From Pleurodeles waltl (lineage: Eukaryota; Chordata; Amphibia; Caudata; Salamandridae), in the NCBI RefSeq assembly GCF_031143425.1, contig NC_090451.1, forward strand, positions 663,118,575 to 663,182,574: DNA of 64,000 nt, read 5' to 3'. Shown here one piece after another: positions 1 through 9,877 of this stretch (position 1 is the first letter of the stretch; each line of letters begins with the position of its first letter). The notes under the pieces are model-generated. The model was given only the letters and a program-made list of their open reading frames with translations, did not search any database and had not been told where the DNA came from. The translations under genes and the position numbers were made by a program.

Positions 1-2322
1 AGCCAAGCTGTTAGGGTGCCCTCTGTAAGGGACAGGTCTCCTTCTGTTCATTCCCATCATACCTCTGTATCTAGAAATGTCCCTCCCACCCACCCTGATG
101 ACAGATTGTTAGAAAGGGAGCTCAATAGATTGAGAGTGGAGCAAACCAGACTGAAGCTCAAGAAGCAACAGCTGGATTTGGATAGACAGTCTTTAGAAGT
201 AGAGAGGGAAAGACAGAAGTTGGGTTTAGATACCCATGGTGGCAGCAGCAGTATTCCCCATAGTCATCCTGCAAAAGAGCATGATTCCAGGAATCTGCAC
301 AAGATAGTTCCCCCTTATAAGGAGGGGGATGACATTAACAAGTGGTTTGCTGCACTTGAGAGGGCCTGTGCTGTACAGGATGTCCCTCAAAAGCAGTGGG
401 CTGCTATCCTATGGCTATCATTTAGTGGAAAAGGTAGGGATAGGCTCCTTACAGTGAAAGAAAATGATGCCAATAATTTCCAAGTTCTTAAGAATGCACT
501 CCTGGATGGTTATGGCTTAACCACTGAACAGTACAGGATAAAGTTCAGAGATACCAAAAAGGAGTCTTCACAAGACTGGGTTGATTTCATTGACCAGGCA
601 GAGAAGGCCTTGGAGGGGTGGTTACATGGCAGTAAAGTTACTGATTATGAAAGCCTGTATAACACAATCCTGAGAGAGCATATACTTAATAATTGTGTGT
701 CTGATTTGTTGCACCAGTACCTGGTAGACTCTGATCTGACCTCTCCCCAAGAATTGGGAAAGAAGGCAGACAAATGGGTCAGAACAAGGGTGAACAGAAA
801 AGTTCATACAGGGGGTGACAAAGATGGCAATAAGAAGAAAGATGGTGAAAAATCTCAAGATAAGCATGGGGATAAGGGTAAAACCAAAGATCCCACTTCA
901 AATCTTAAACACTCTTCAGAGGGTGGGGATAAAACAAATTCTTCCTCTTCTTCCCAACCTGCACACATTAAAAAGCCTTGGTGCTTTGTGTGTAAAAATA
1001 GAGGCCATAGGCCAGGGGATAAGTCCTGTCCAGGTAAACCCCCTGAGCCTACCACCACTAATACATCAAGCTCTAGTGCCCCTAGCAGTAGTGGTACTAG
1101 TGGTGGGACTGCTGGCAACAGTCAAGCAAAGGGTGTAGTTGGGTTCACTTATGGGTCCATAGTGGAAACTGATGTCATCAGTCCCAAGACAGTTTCTGTC
1201 ACACCTAGTGGCATTGGCCTTGCCACACTGGCTGCTTGTCCCCTTACAATGGATAAGTACAGGCAGACAGTTTCAATAAATGGTGTTGAGGCCTTGGCCT
1301 ACAGGGACACAGGTGCCAGTTTCACTTTGGTGACTGACAACCTAGTGCACCCTGATCAACACATCATTGGACAACAGTATAAGATTATTGATGTCCATAA
1401 CTCCACTAAGTTTCTTCCCTTAGCTATAATTCAGTTTAGTTGGGGTGGAGTTACTGGCCCTAAGCAGGTGGTGGTATCACCTAGCTTACCTGTAGACTGT
1501 CTCTTAGGTAATGACCTAGAGGCCTCGGGTTGGGCTGATGTAGAGTTTTATGCCCATGCAGCCATGCTGGGCATCCCTGAGGAATTGTTCCCTCTCATTT
1601 CAAGTGAAATGAAAAAGCAAAGGAGAGAAGGCCTGAAAACTCAGGATCCCTCTCCATCAACAGGTAAAAAGGGTATCACAGTATCCCCTAACCACCCTAC
1701 CATTCAGGATACCATTCCTGTGGTGGGAGAAACCTCTCCTGGGGTGGCACCTGTTCCAAGGGAATCATCAGTTGGCAAAACTGTACTCCCTGAGGTGGAA
1801 GTACCTCTCTGTGGGATAACTAACATTGGTGAGAAAAAGAGCACCATTTTAGTTAACATGGAGCATCCCTCCAACCCTCCCAGAGAAACTTTAGTGCAGA
1901 AACTCTGCACTGCCTCACAACACTTAGGACAGCATCCCTGCCCTAGTGTGGAGCTGATAGGACAGCATCCCTGCCCTGCTCCAACTCAAGAGAAACAGCA
2001 TCCCTGTTCTCTCTTCCAGCCAAATGGACAAAGTTGTTGCCCAGCTATGGCTTTACTGAGACAGCATCCCTGTCTGGCATTTCCATCATTACAAATAGGT
2101 TCAGTGGATAATTCCCACTGCTCTAAACTAAAACTTACTGATAGAAACTCTGAAAATACATCTTCACATTGTTCGCTAGCTAAAAAACTTCAAACAGGGT
2201 GGTTTACATCCCCACAGGGAAGTAACCATATAGTGGATGATAAAGGGAGTAACCAGTCTATTGCAGAGCTACTCTCTACTTATCACCACTTAGACAATAA
2301 AGTCTCAACTGGCCAAGGTTAG
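1..2322 (+). CDS. LTR-retrotransposon Gag-protease polyprotein, 5' partial
   Basis: The frame is open at the window edge, so the true start lies upstream; the first possible start codon in view is a GTG at 16, and the TAG stop is at 2320-2322. Numbering from 16, residues about 30-70 are a charged heptad-like coiled coil. Residues about 95-260 are a capsid-like region whose C-terminal half (FRDTKKESS, WVDFIDQAEKALEGW, then helices) resembles the SCAN fold. A zinc knuckle sits at residue 323 (C-x2-C-x4-H-x6-C, two residues longer in its last spacer than the usual form). A retropepsin follows, with the active-site motif DTGAS at residue 431 and LLGNDL near 496. The tail carries five QHPC-type motifs exactly 11 residues apart (639-683). 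The role would be particle assembly and polyprotein cleavage for a Ty3/gypsy-like element. No reverse transcriptase, RNase H or integrase follows: only 29 bp, including a run of ten G, separate the stop from the LTR. The uninterrupted frame suggests a young copy. Confidence 0.85.
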   Translation, partial: SQAVRVPSVRDRSPSVHSHHTSVSRNVPPTHPDDRLLERELNRLRVEQTRLKLKKQQLDLDRQSLEVERERQKLGLDTHGGSSSIPHSHPAKEHDSRNLHKIVPPYKEGDDINKWFAALERACAVQDVPQKQWAAILWLSFSGKGRDRLLTVKENDANNFQVLKNALLDGYGLTTEQYRIKFRDTKKESSQDWVDFIDQAEKALEGWLHGSKVTDYESLYNTILREHILNNCVSDLLHQYLVDSDLTSPQELGKKADKWVRTRVNRKVHTGGDKDGNKKKDGEKSQDKHGDKGKTKDPTSNLKHSSEGGDKTNSSSSSQPAHIKKPWCFVCKNRGHRPGDKSCPGKPPEPTTTNTSSSSAPSSSGTSGGTAGNSQAKGVVGFTYGSIVETDVISPKTVSVTPSGIGLATLAACPLTMDKYRQTVSINGVEALAYRDTGASFTLVTDNLVHPDQHIIGQQYKIIDVHNSTKFLPLAIIQFSWGGVTGPKQVVVSPSLPVDCLLGNDLEASGWADVEFYAHAAMLGIPEELFPLISSEMKKQRREGLKTQDPSPSTGKKGITVSPNHPTIQDTIPVVGETSPGVAPVPRESSVGKTVLPEVEVPLCGITNIGEKKSTILVNMEHPSNPPRETLVQKLCTASQHLGQHPCPSVELIGQHPCPAPTQEKQHPCSLFQPNGQSCCPAMALLRQHPCLAFPSLQIGSVDNSHCSKLKLTDRNSENTSSHCSLAKKLQTGWFTSPQGSNHIVDDKGSNQSIAELLSTYHHLDNKVSTGQG

Positions 2323-2351
2323 CCTTATTGTCCTTCGTTTGGGGGGGGGGT

Positions 2352-5300
2352 TGTGTGAGAAGGTAGCCTCTTTCTAGCCTTGTTACCCCCACTTTTGGCC
2401 TGTTTGTGAGTGTATGTCAGGGTGTTTGTCACTGTTTTCACTGTCTCACTGGGATCCTGATAGCCAGGCCTCAGTGCTCATAGTGAAAACACCATGTTTT
2501 CAGTATGGTTGTTATGTGTCACTGGGATCCTGCTAGTCAGGACCCCAGTGCTCATAGGTTTGTGGCCTATATGTATGTGTCACTGGGACCCTGTCACACA
2601 GGGCCCCAGTGCTCATAGGTGTGCATGTATATGTTCCCTGTGTGGTGCCTAACTGTCTCACTGAGGCTCTGCTAACCAGAACCTCAGTGGTTATGCTCTC
2701 TCATTACTTTTAAATTGTCACTAACAGGCTAGTGACCATTTTTACCAATTTACATTGGCTTACTGGAACACCCTTATAATTCCCTAGTATATGGTACTGA
2801 GGTACCCAGGGTATTGGGGTTCCAGGAAATCCCTATGGGCTGCAGCATTTCTTTTGCCACCCATAGGGAGCTCTGACAATATTTACACAGGCCTGCCACT
2901 GCAGCCTGAGTGAAATAACGTCCACGTTATTTCACAGCCATTTTACACTGCACTTAAGTAACTTATAAGTCACCTATATGTCTAACCTTTACCTGGTAAA
3001 GGTTGGGTGCAAAGTTACTTAGTGTGAGGGCACCCTGGCACTAGCCAAGGTGCCCCCACATTGTTCAGAGCCAATTCACTGAACTTTGTGAGTGCGGGGA
3101 CACCATTACACGCGTGCACTACATATAGGTCACTACCTATATGTAGCTTCACCATGGTAACTCCGAATATGGCCATGTAACATGTCTATGATCATGGAAT
3201 TGCCCCCTCTATGCCATCCTGGCATTGTTGGTACAATTCCATGATCCCAGTGGTCTGTAGCACAGACCCTGGTACTGCCAGACTGCCCTTCCTGGGGTTT
3301 CTCTGCAGCTGCTGCTGCTGCCAACCCCTCAGACAGGCAGCTGCCCTCCTGGGGTCCAGCCAGGCCTGGCCCAGGATGGCAGAACAAAGAACTTCCTCTG
3401 AGAGAGGGTGTGACACCCTCTCCCTTTGGAAAATGGTGTGAAGGCAGGGGAGGAGTAGCCTCCCCCAGCCTCTGGAAATGCTTTGTTGGGCACAGATGTG
3501 CCCAATTCTGCATAAGCCAGTCTACACCGGTTCAGGGACCCCTTAGCCCCTGCTCTGGCGCGAAACTGGACAAAGGAAAGGGGAGTGACCACTCCCCTGA
3601 CCTGCACCTCCCCTGGGAGGTGTCCAGAGCTCCTCCAGTGTGCTCCAGACCTCTGCCATCTTGGAAACAGAGGTGCTGCTGGCACACTGGACTGCTCTGA
3701 GTGGCCAGTGCCACCAGGTGACGTCAGAGACTCCTTGTGATAGGCTCCTTCAGGTGTTAGTAGCCTTTCCTCTCTCCTAGGTAGCCAAACCCTCTTTTCT
3801 GGCTATTTAGGGTCTCTGTCTCTGGGGAAACTTTAGATAACGAATGCATGAGCTCAGCCGAGTTCCTCTGCATCTCCCTCTTCACCTTCTGATAAGGAAT
3901 CGACCGCTGACCGCGCTGGAAGCCTGCAAACCTGCAACATAGTAGCAAAGACGACTACTGCAACTCTGTAACGCTGATCCTGCCGCCTTCTCGACTGTTT
4001 TCCTGCTTGTGCATGCTGTGGGGGTAGTCTGCCTCCTCTCTGCACCAGAAGCTCCGAAGAAATCTCCCGTGGGTCGACGGAATCTTCCCCCTGCAACCGC
4101 AGGCACCAAAAAGCTGCATCTCCGGTCCCTTGGGTCTCCTCTCAGCACGACGAGCGAGGTCCCTCGAATCCAGCGACACCGTCCAAGTGACCCCCACAGT
4201 CCAGTGACTCTTCAGCCCAAGTTTGGTGGAGGTAAGTCCTTGCCTCACCTCGCTGGGCTGCATTGCTGGGAACCGCGACTTTGCAAGCTTCTCCGGCCCC
4301 TGTGCACTTCCGGCGGAAATCCTGTGTGCACAGCCAAGCCTGGGTCCACGGCACTCTAACCTGCATTGCACGACTTTCTAAGTTGGTCTCCGGCGACGTG
4401 GGACTCCTTTGTGCAACTTCGGCGAGCACCGTTTCACGCATCCTCGTAGTGCCTGTTTCTGGCACTTCTCCGGGTGCTACCTGCTTCAGTGAGGGCTCTT
4501 TGTCTTGCTCGACGTCCCCTCTCTCTGCAGGTCCAATTTGCGACCTCCTGGTCCCTCCTGGGCCCCAGCAGCGTCCAAAAACGCCAAACGCACGATTTGC
4601 GTGTAGCAAGGCTTGTTGGCGTCCATCCGGCAGGAAAACACTTCTGCACGACTCTCCAAGGCGTGGGGGATCCATCCTCCAAAGGGGAAGTCTCTAGCCC
4701 TTGTCGTTCCTGCAGTATTCACAGTTCTTCAGCCTAGTAAGAGCTTCTTTGCACCAACCGCTGGCATTTCTTGGGCATCTGCCCATCTCCGAGCTGCTTG
4801 TGACTTTTGGACTTGGTCCCCTTGTTCCACAGGTACCTTCAGACAGGAATCCATCGTTGTTGCATTGCTGATTTGTGTTTTCCTTGCATTCTCCCTCTAA
4901 CACGACTATTTTGTCCTTAGGGGAACTTTGGTGCACTTTGCACTCACTTTTCAGGGTCTTGGGGAGGGTTATTTTTCTAACTCTCACTATTTTCTAATAG
5001 TCCCAGCGACCCTCTACAAGGTCACATAGGTTTGGGGTCCATTCGTGGTTCGCATTCCACTTCTGGAGTATATGGTTTGTGTTGCCCCTATCCCTATGTT
5101 TCCCCATTGCATCCTATTGTAACTATACATTGTTTGCACTGTTTTCTAAGACTATACTGCATATTTTTGCTATTGTGTATATATATCTTGTGTATATTTC
5201 CTATCCTCTCACTGAGGGTACACTCTAAGATACTTTGGCATATTGTCATAAAAATAAAGTACCTTTATTTTTAGTATAATTGTGTATTGTGTTTTCTTAT

Positions 5301-5498
5301 GATATTGTGCATATGACACTAAGTGGTACTGTAGTAGCTTCACACGTCTCCTAGTTCAGCCTGAGCTGCTTTGCTAAGCTACCATTATCTATCAGCCTAA
5401 GCTGCTAGACACCCTATACACTAATAAGGGATAACTGGGCCTGGTGCAAGGTGCAAGTACCCCTTGGTACTCACTACAAGCCAGTCCAGCCTCCTACA
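2352..5498 (+). repeat. 3' long terminal repeat, 3.15 kb
   Basis: The LTR begins TGTGTGAGAAGG right after the G-run and ends TCCTACA, so it has TGT...ACA termini. A poly(A) signal AATAAA is at 5253-5258. The 5' part has repeated 'tcactgggatcctg...cccagtgctcat' units of about 60 bp (2440-2700). A GC-rich central block (3200-4800) contains many accidental frames that I do not regard as genes. The antisense LTR at 13589-16426 is a diverged relative: blocks such as 'gtgtccccgcact' and 'taggtcactacctat' occur in both in opposite orientation. Confidence 0.8.
2440..2700 (+). repeat. short tandem units inside LTR ('cactgggatcctg...cccagtgctcat')
   Basis: Four to five imperfect units of about 60 bp, each framed by 'tcactgggaccctg' and 'ccccagtgctcata', which are near-complementary and can fold into hairpins. 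They lie in the 5' (U3-like) part of the LTR. An antisense counterpart occurs near 16320-16370 in the second LTR. Confidence 0.6.
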
Positions 5499-6162
5499 CT
5501 TGCTTAAACACCATACTTTTCTTCTGAACCAATCTGTCCCTAAAGTAGAACAGCAATTCTCTTCCATCGTCATCTATTCATTCTCCCACAATGTCTATCA
5601 AGCAATGGTCTGCAGTTTCCGTAAAACGTACTATAATGGTGTGCTTTACTGAATGAATTCTTTAGATCTTTATATCCACCCTGAGGCCACAAGAAAATTA
5701 CAAACACAAGAAAGAACACCACTTTCTCCTTCCCACCTTCTATTCCTCCCTAGCACTTTAAAAAAGCGTATGGCCAGTCTCCACACTATACAGGCAACTA
5801 ACATGCAATCACTAAATAGTTATCAGTTCTGTATTCAGGCCTACAGCGAGATTCCAGAAGAAAATTATAAACATCAACTCTTTTGCTGTATAAAAGACAT
5901 ACAAACAGATTGTAGCAGCACTCGGACAAAGCAATGGAGACTGTACATTGTATATGTGCTTTCAGTAATGCCGCAACAGCACATAAACCTTCTGAGCTTT
6001 CATTTTTTCAATATTCATTTATCAGTGAAAAGCTGAACAATTTTGCGGGCATGTGGTCTGCACTGAAATATGGATCCAGTCCTGGAACAGGTAGTTTCTT
6101 ATTTTACCACTTCAATTGTTATGAAAGGTCAGATCACCTTTTTTCAATGGAATGCTTTAATG
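5499..6162. other. no gene recognised
   Basis: AT-rich sequence to the right of the LTR. Short open frames are present but none has family motifs or splice context. The stretch 6030-6160 shares short blocks ('ctggaacaggta', 'ttttaccactt') with 6950-7040, which hints at an old duplication now split by the hAT element at 6163. Confidence 0.4.
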
Positions 6163-6695
6163 CAGTGGTTCTTAAGCTTCTGACTTCTGTGGGCTCCCAC
6201 CTAATCATTACTGGAACCAGAGGATCCCCACTGAATCACTATTGGAATCCAGGGAACCCCACTGAGTCTTTATTGGTAGGTGGGGAACTGATTGGAGAGC
6301 ATTCCAGATGATTTGAACCGCAACAAAATACATACAAAATACCAAATCATTATTCATCAAACAAATACACAAGTGATTACATATTTTATTTAATGCACAG
6401 AGAAATCTAAACTTTTCTAGAAATGTTCTAAATTTAATTGGAGACGCTCATTGGCCACTCTATATTCTGCTGGATGCATTTGCACTGCTGCCACAAATCA
6501 AGCTGAGGTTATTAACTTAATTTTTAGCATCAAATTTCACGCCCCTTAACATTTACATAACGTTTTAAAATGTTTAATTTTACATTTTGCTTCTTTTTTT
6601 CTATACACTTTATTAATATTATTTAATAATCTAAGCAGCCAGGGATGCCCTGAGAAGACTTTGTGGATCCCCGGACCACTGGTTAAGAAACACTG
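6163..6695. mobile_element. hAT-type non-autonomous transposon (MITE)
   Basis: Ends CAGTGGTTCTTAAGC and, at the other side, the inverted form GTTAAGAAACACTG. The element is flanked by an 8-bp target duplication, CTTTAATG (6155-6162) and CTTTAGTG (6696-6703), which match at 7 of 8 positions. The 533-bp body has repeated 'attactggaacc...ggacccccactgaatcatt' units and no coding capacity. Eight-base duplications and CAGTGG-type ends are hallmarks of hAT transposons. A 212-bp relative lies at 47707-47918. Confidence 0.85.
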
Positions 6696-7901
6696 CTTTA
6701 GTGAATTGGAAATGGCATGACGTCTGATCACCAGATTAAATTGCATATTACTAGCTGTAAATCAAAGATAAACTCGTTGAAAATTGATACATACTTTGCT
6801 GCTAAATGAAGACTGAAAAAAAGGAATGAAAGGTGCAAAGTATGCCTCTACCACAATGCTATAAGCTATTGCTGAAACCACACTTTGTAGTAGTAATCAA
6901 ATTTGCACGAAATTTTCACCAATCTCTAGCTTTATCTGTAAGACTTGCTGGTTCCAGAGCCTGGGGCTGCACAGAGGATTTGCTCTATCGCTGGAACAGG
7001 TACATGTATATTTTATCACTTGTTTTGTTTTGCAGCATTCAAAGTCAGCACCAGCTAACATGAATAGGCTGCCGTGAAGACATTTAGTGAAAGCAAAACA
7101 TTATGATGTCAGAGCTTACCTTAGTGACTACAGAACTGCACTCTTGGAATGAAAAGAGATTACTTTATTGAAACTTAAATAATATTTGGCTGCTACATTT
7201 AGACTGAAGCAGAACATGAAAGATGCAAGAATACGTGTACTACAATGCTATGGTGACTTTACTGAAGGCAACTTTATTGAGGAAGATTCTGAGATGCTTT
7301 CTCGGACTGCTACAACAATCTGTGTTTACGATTTTGCGGTCTTTCTACTCGTGGTAACTTAGGTGTACAAGAAAGGTACATTTTTAGATTTATATTGCCG
7401 TGCTCTTTTGCCACAACATTGTTAATGTAGTCCGGCAGAACCTCAGAAAATGCTAACATGATGTTCCAAATGAGGCCTTATAAGATGTAGACAATAAGTC
7501 ATAAAGTACAGTGATGTGGTGATGAGACAATAATTGCTCAAGCAGAGAGGTTAACCAAACACAGAGTGACCCTGCTATCTACAAATGATTTGTAGAGACA
7601 GGTGTGCATTTACGTAGAACCAATGTAAAAAAGGTAAGCACTACCATTTTCAGGGCCTAGGAAAACACATAAAAATGCTACTAGACCTGTAGGTCGAGTA
7701 ACTCGAATAATCTACTCGACCTAATTGTAATGTACGCAAATTGTGTGATCCTAGGCAAATATTTTATTTTAGAGTCGACTTTTTCTTCACTCTCTTATAT
7801 GAGTGGACCTTCAAATATGTGAGTTCAGCATTTCTGCTGTACAAAAAAAAACACTCTTTAGTTTGATTAAATAGACTAAACGTTTGCTCCATGTATAATG
7901 T
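6696..7901. other. no gene; diverged ~390-bp duplication
   Basis: No coding evidence. The stretches 6795-6890 and 7186-7280 are related ('gctgctaaatgaagactgaa', 'ccacaatgctat' versus 'gctgctacatttagactgaa', 'ctacaatgctat'), giving an old tandem unit of about 390 bp. A small palindrome with 11-bp arms, TAGGTCGAGTA (7690-7700) and TACTCGACCTA (7713-7723), lies inside. Confidence 0.45.
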
Positions 7902-8535
7902 GGGGCCTATTTATGAGGCTGTTTGCATAACGTGGTGCAAGAGCGAAGCAAAAGTTAAGACAACATTTTTTAAGTCACACAAAGCCACTTTGCGTGGTTC
8001 TGAGTGGCTCAATAAGTCTGGGATAGCGCAAATCGCTGTGTTGCATTACTCTGCCTTAGGAAGGCGTTCCATGGGCGTTGCATGAGTGTTCCCACGCACC
8101 TCTCATTATGATGCATCCCCAGATTTACAAGAACTTGTAAACCTGGGGATGCGCTAAACTCTTACACTTTCCCAGGGGAGGCATAACAAGAAGAAATATC
8201 TCTATTTCTCCTCATGTCTTCATCTTTCTATGTTTGCTGCATTGTGCAGCACACATAGAAATACGAAAATGACTCCCAGGATTGTTTTATGCAGGAAAGT
8301 GTCCCTTTCTTCCCTTTCTGCACAAAAACAATCCTCCGTAAAATGCAGGCACCTTGGTGCAAGGCTGCCTGCATTGGTGCTAGGCAGCCTATTGTGCACC
8401 AGCGCAAGGGGAAGGACAGGAATGCAACGTATTGCCTTAAATACAGTGTGTTCCTGCCCTTTCCATGTCACGAAGTGCAGAGCGGTAAGGTGATTTGCTG
8501 AGCTGCACTGTGTGACTTCCTCATAAATAAGGCCC
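7902..8535. mobile_element. MITE with GGGCCTTATTTATGAGG-type terminal inverted repeats
   Basis: The left end reads GGGGCCTATTTATGAGG and the right end CCTCATAAATAAGGCCC, which are inverted copies of each other. The interior contains a hairpin (CCCCAGATTTACAAG / CTTGTAAACCTGGGG at about 8114-8147) and a block around 8260-8440 ('tgtccctttct', 'cacaaaaacaatcc') that recurs inverted at 50100-50340. No coding capacity. A target duplication was not resolved. The superfamily is probably Harbinger-like, but that is inference. Confidence 0.65.
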
Positions 8536-9772
8536 TAAGAATCTAGCACACATATAGGATACACATGATCCCCAACTTGCCTCTTAGTTTACTGATAGCA
8601 TTGCCATCAGGGCAGGAGCGTTTCTCAGTTTATGTGTAAACACTCACTTTTAATAAATATATTACTAAAGCATGGTGTGGTAGCACACTGTCATTTAAAT
8701 TTCCAAGAAATGGCCAAAAACCTTCCCACTACCTTGCAGCTTTAATGATAAAACTATATAGTGTAGTTACAATCTGTGACAGTTAGGTTTCAGAAACATA
8801 GTTATCATTTGCACACCACCAAGTAAAGTGTTTGATTTGTTTTCATCTTATTAAAATATTTTTAAATACTCAGAAGTACAAAAAATGGGCTTTCACAACT
8901 ACTAAAATATATTTTGAAATGTTTGCACACTTGACCTATTAGCTATTTAAATGTGTATTATGAAAAATCTGACACCCAACAACTTTTCATTTCAACTCTT
9001 TGTACAGCAGGTCAGTTAGTTTACAAAATCCTGGAACTTTGCAGCCACAGAAGGAAATGTAATTGTAAGAAGACTAACTGACTTTTGACGTCTTTATCTG
9101 AACAAAGAGCTAATGTGTCAAGATAAAAAGATTTGAAGGCATCTTTATTGTTCTTTCACTTTTTGACTAAACATAATACCTGTATTTTGTCAACTCGCCA
9201 CAATGGGCGAGAAGGTCTTAAAAATAACTCTAGCTGATAAAATATGACTCACCATAGCGAGTAGATTTTTAGAGGCCTGATTTTTATGGAAACCAAACTT
9301 TTTTTATAGCAATGCACTGAGGCAATTTCTATAATTGGTCACAATAATGTTCCCACACTGATACCAACATACAACCAAATTTGCTATGGTACTGAAACCT
9401 TTTTCTCCAAAGGTTGTAGGCCTAAGAAGATGAACTGCATGTGCCTTTTCAATTGTGTATCCAGGGATATAGGTTTTAATCCCATTCTCCTCAAATTGTA
9501 TAACTAGCTGGTAAGTGGTAATCACTCTGTATTCTGTGGCTCGTGGGCTGACTTTCCCTATTATGTACATGACCTACAACTGTTAACATACAAAGTGCTG
9601 TTGACTAACACACCGTTACTCTGTGTCCACAGACCACAGGGTCCCAGTTTGCCAATACGTGGGATGGCTGAAAACCTTCAAAAAGCCAACTATAAGCAGA
9701 AAAAAAAACACTCAACAGTTAAATTATGGTAGGATAAAAGTAGAGCAAACGTAAAGGTGGAATGGGACTCAC
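8536..9772. other. putative intron sequence, no gene recognised
   Basis: AT-rich, with no open frame carrying recognisable motifs. If the exon at 9773-9877 is GBA1, this is the start of its next intron. I searched for the expected next-exon motif (VCVCNATYC-like) on the minus strand and did not see it. Confidence 0.4.
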
Positions 9773-9877
9773 CCTCTGCTAGTTGCATGACACTCATAAG
9801 GAAGGCTCCCATCAGGAAGATGATGTATCCAGTCCACATGGTACAGGGTTGGGACCAAAGCTTTTGTGTATTCAGAC
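9773..9877 (-). CDS. GBA1: signal-peptide exon, probable GBA1 (glucosylceramidase) early coding exon
   Basis: On the minus strand a good acceptor (tttgtgtcttatttag) is followed by a short leader. ATG at 9839-9837 opens 22 codons, beginning MWTGYIIFLMG and ending QLAE, then the first G of a Gly codon and the donor gtgagt. The peptide is a classic secretory signal: a short polar start, a hydrophobic core and small residues near the end. The intron falls after the first base of a Gly codon at the end of the signal peptide. That is the phase and place of human GBA1 intron 2 (c.115+1). GBA1 lies next to FAM189B in the same orientation in human, and ENTREP3/FAM189B is upstream on this strand here. 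GBA1 makes the lysosomal enzyme that cleaves glucosylceramide. No downstream exon is visible, so the name rests on synteny, phase and signal-peptide type. Any secreted protein could share the last two. Confidence 0.5.

Larger units (their letters stand above)
1..5498 (+). mobile_element. LTR retrotransposon, 3' half, lacking pol
   Basis: The visible part is a Gag-protease frame, a short polypurine-like tract (ten G at 2341-2350) and a full 3' LTR. The 5' LTR and primer-binding site would lie left of the window. The insertion would sit in a long intron of the minus-strand gene whose signal-peptide exon is at 9773-9877, if that exon is real. The element looks non-autonomous because pol is absent between protease and LTR. 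Whether this is a lineage feature or a deletion private to this copy cannot be decided here. Confidence 0.8.

Noticed and set aside
3133..4987. Many open frames of 60-177 codons on both strands
   Set aside because: All are inside the 3.1-kb LTR and reflect its high GC content.
9304..9570. 88-codon minus-strand frame downstream of the putative GBA1 exon
   Set aside because: The sequence does not resemble glucosylceramidase and lacks proper splice borders.
1..9772. Further GBA1 exons
   Set aside because: The minus strand was read for the expected conserved motifs (VCVCNATYC, SEGIGYN-like, ENEPSAG-like) and none was seen.
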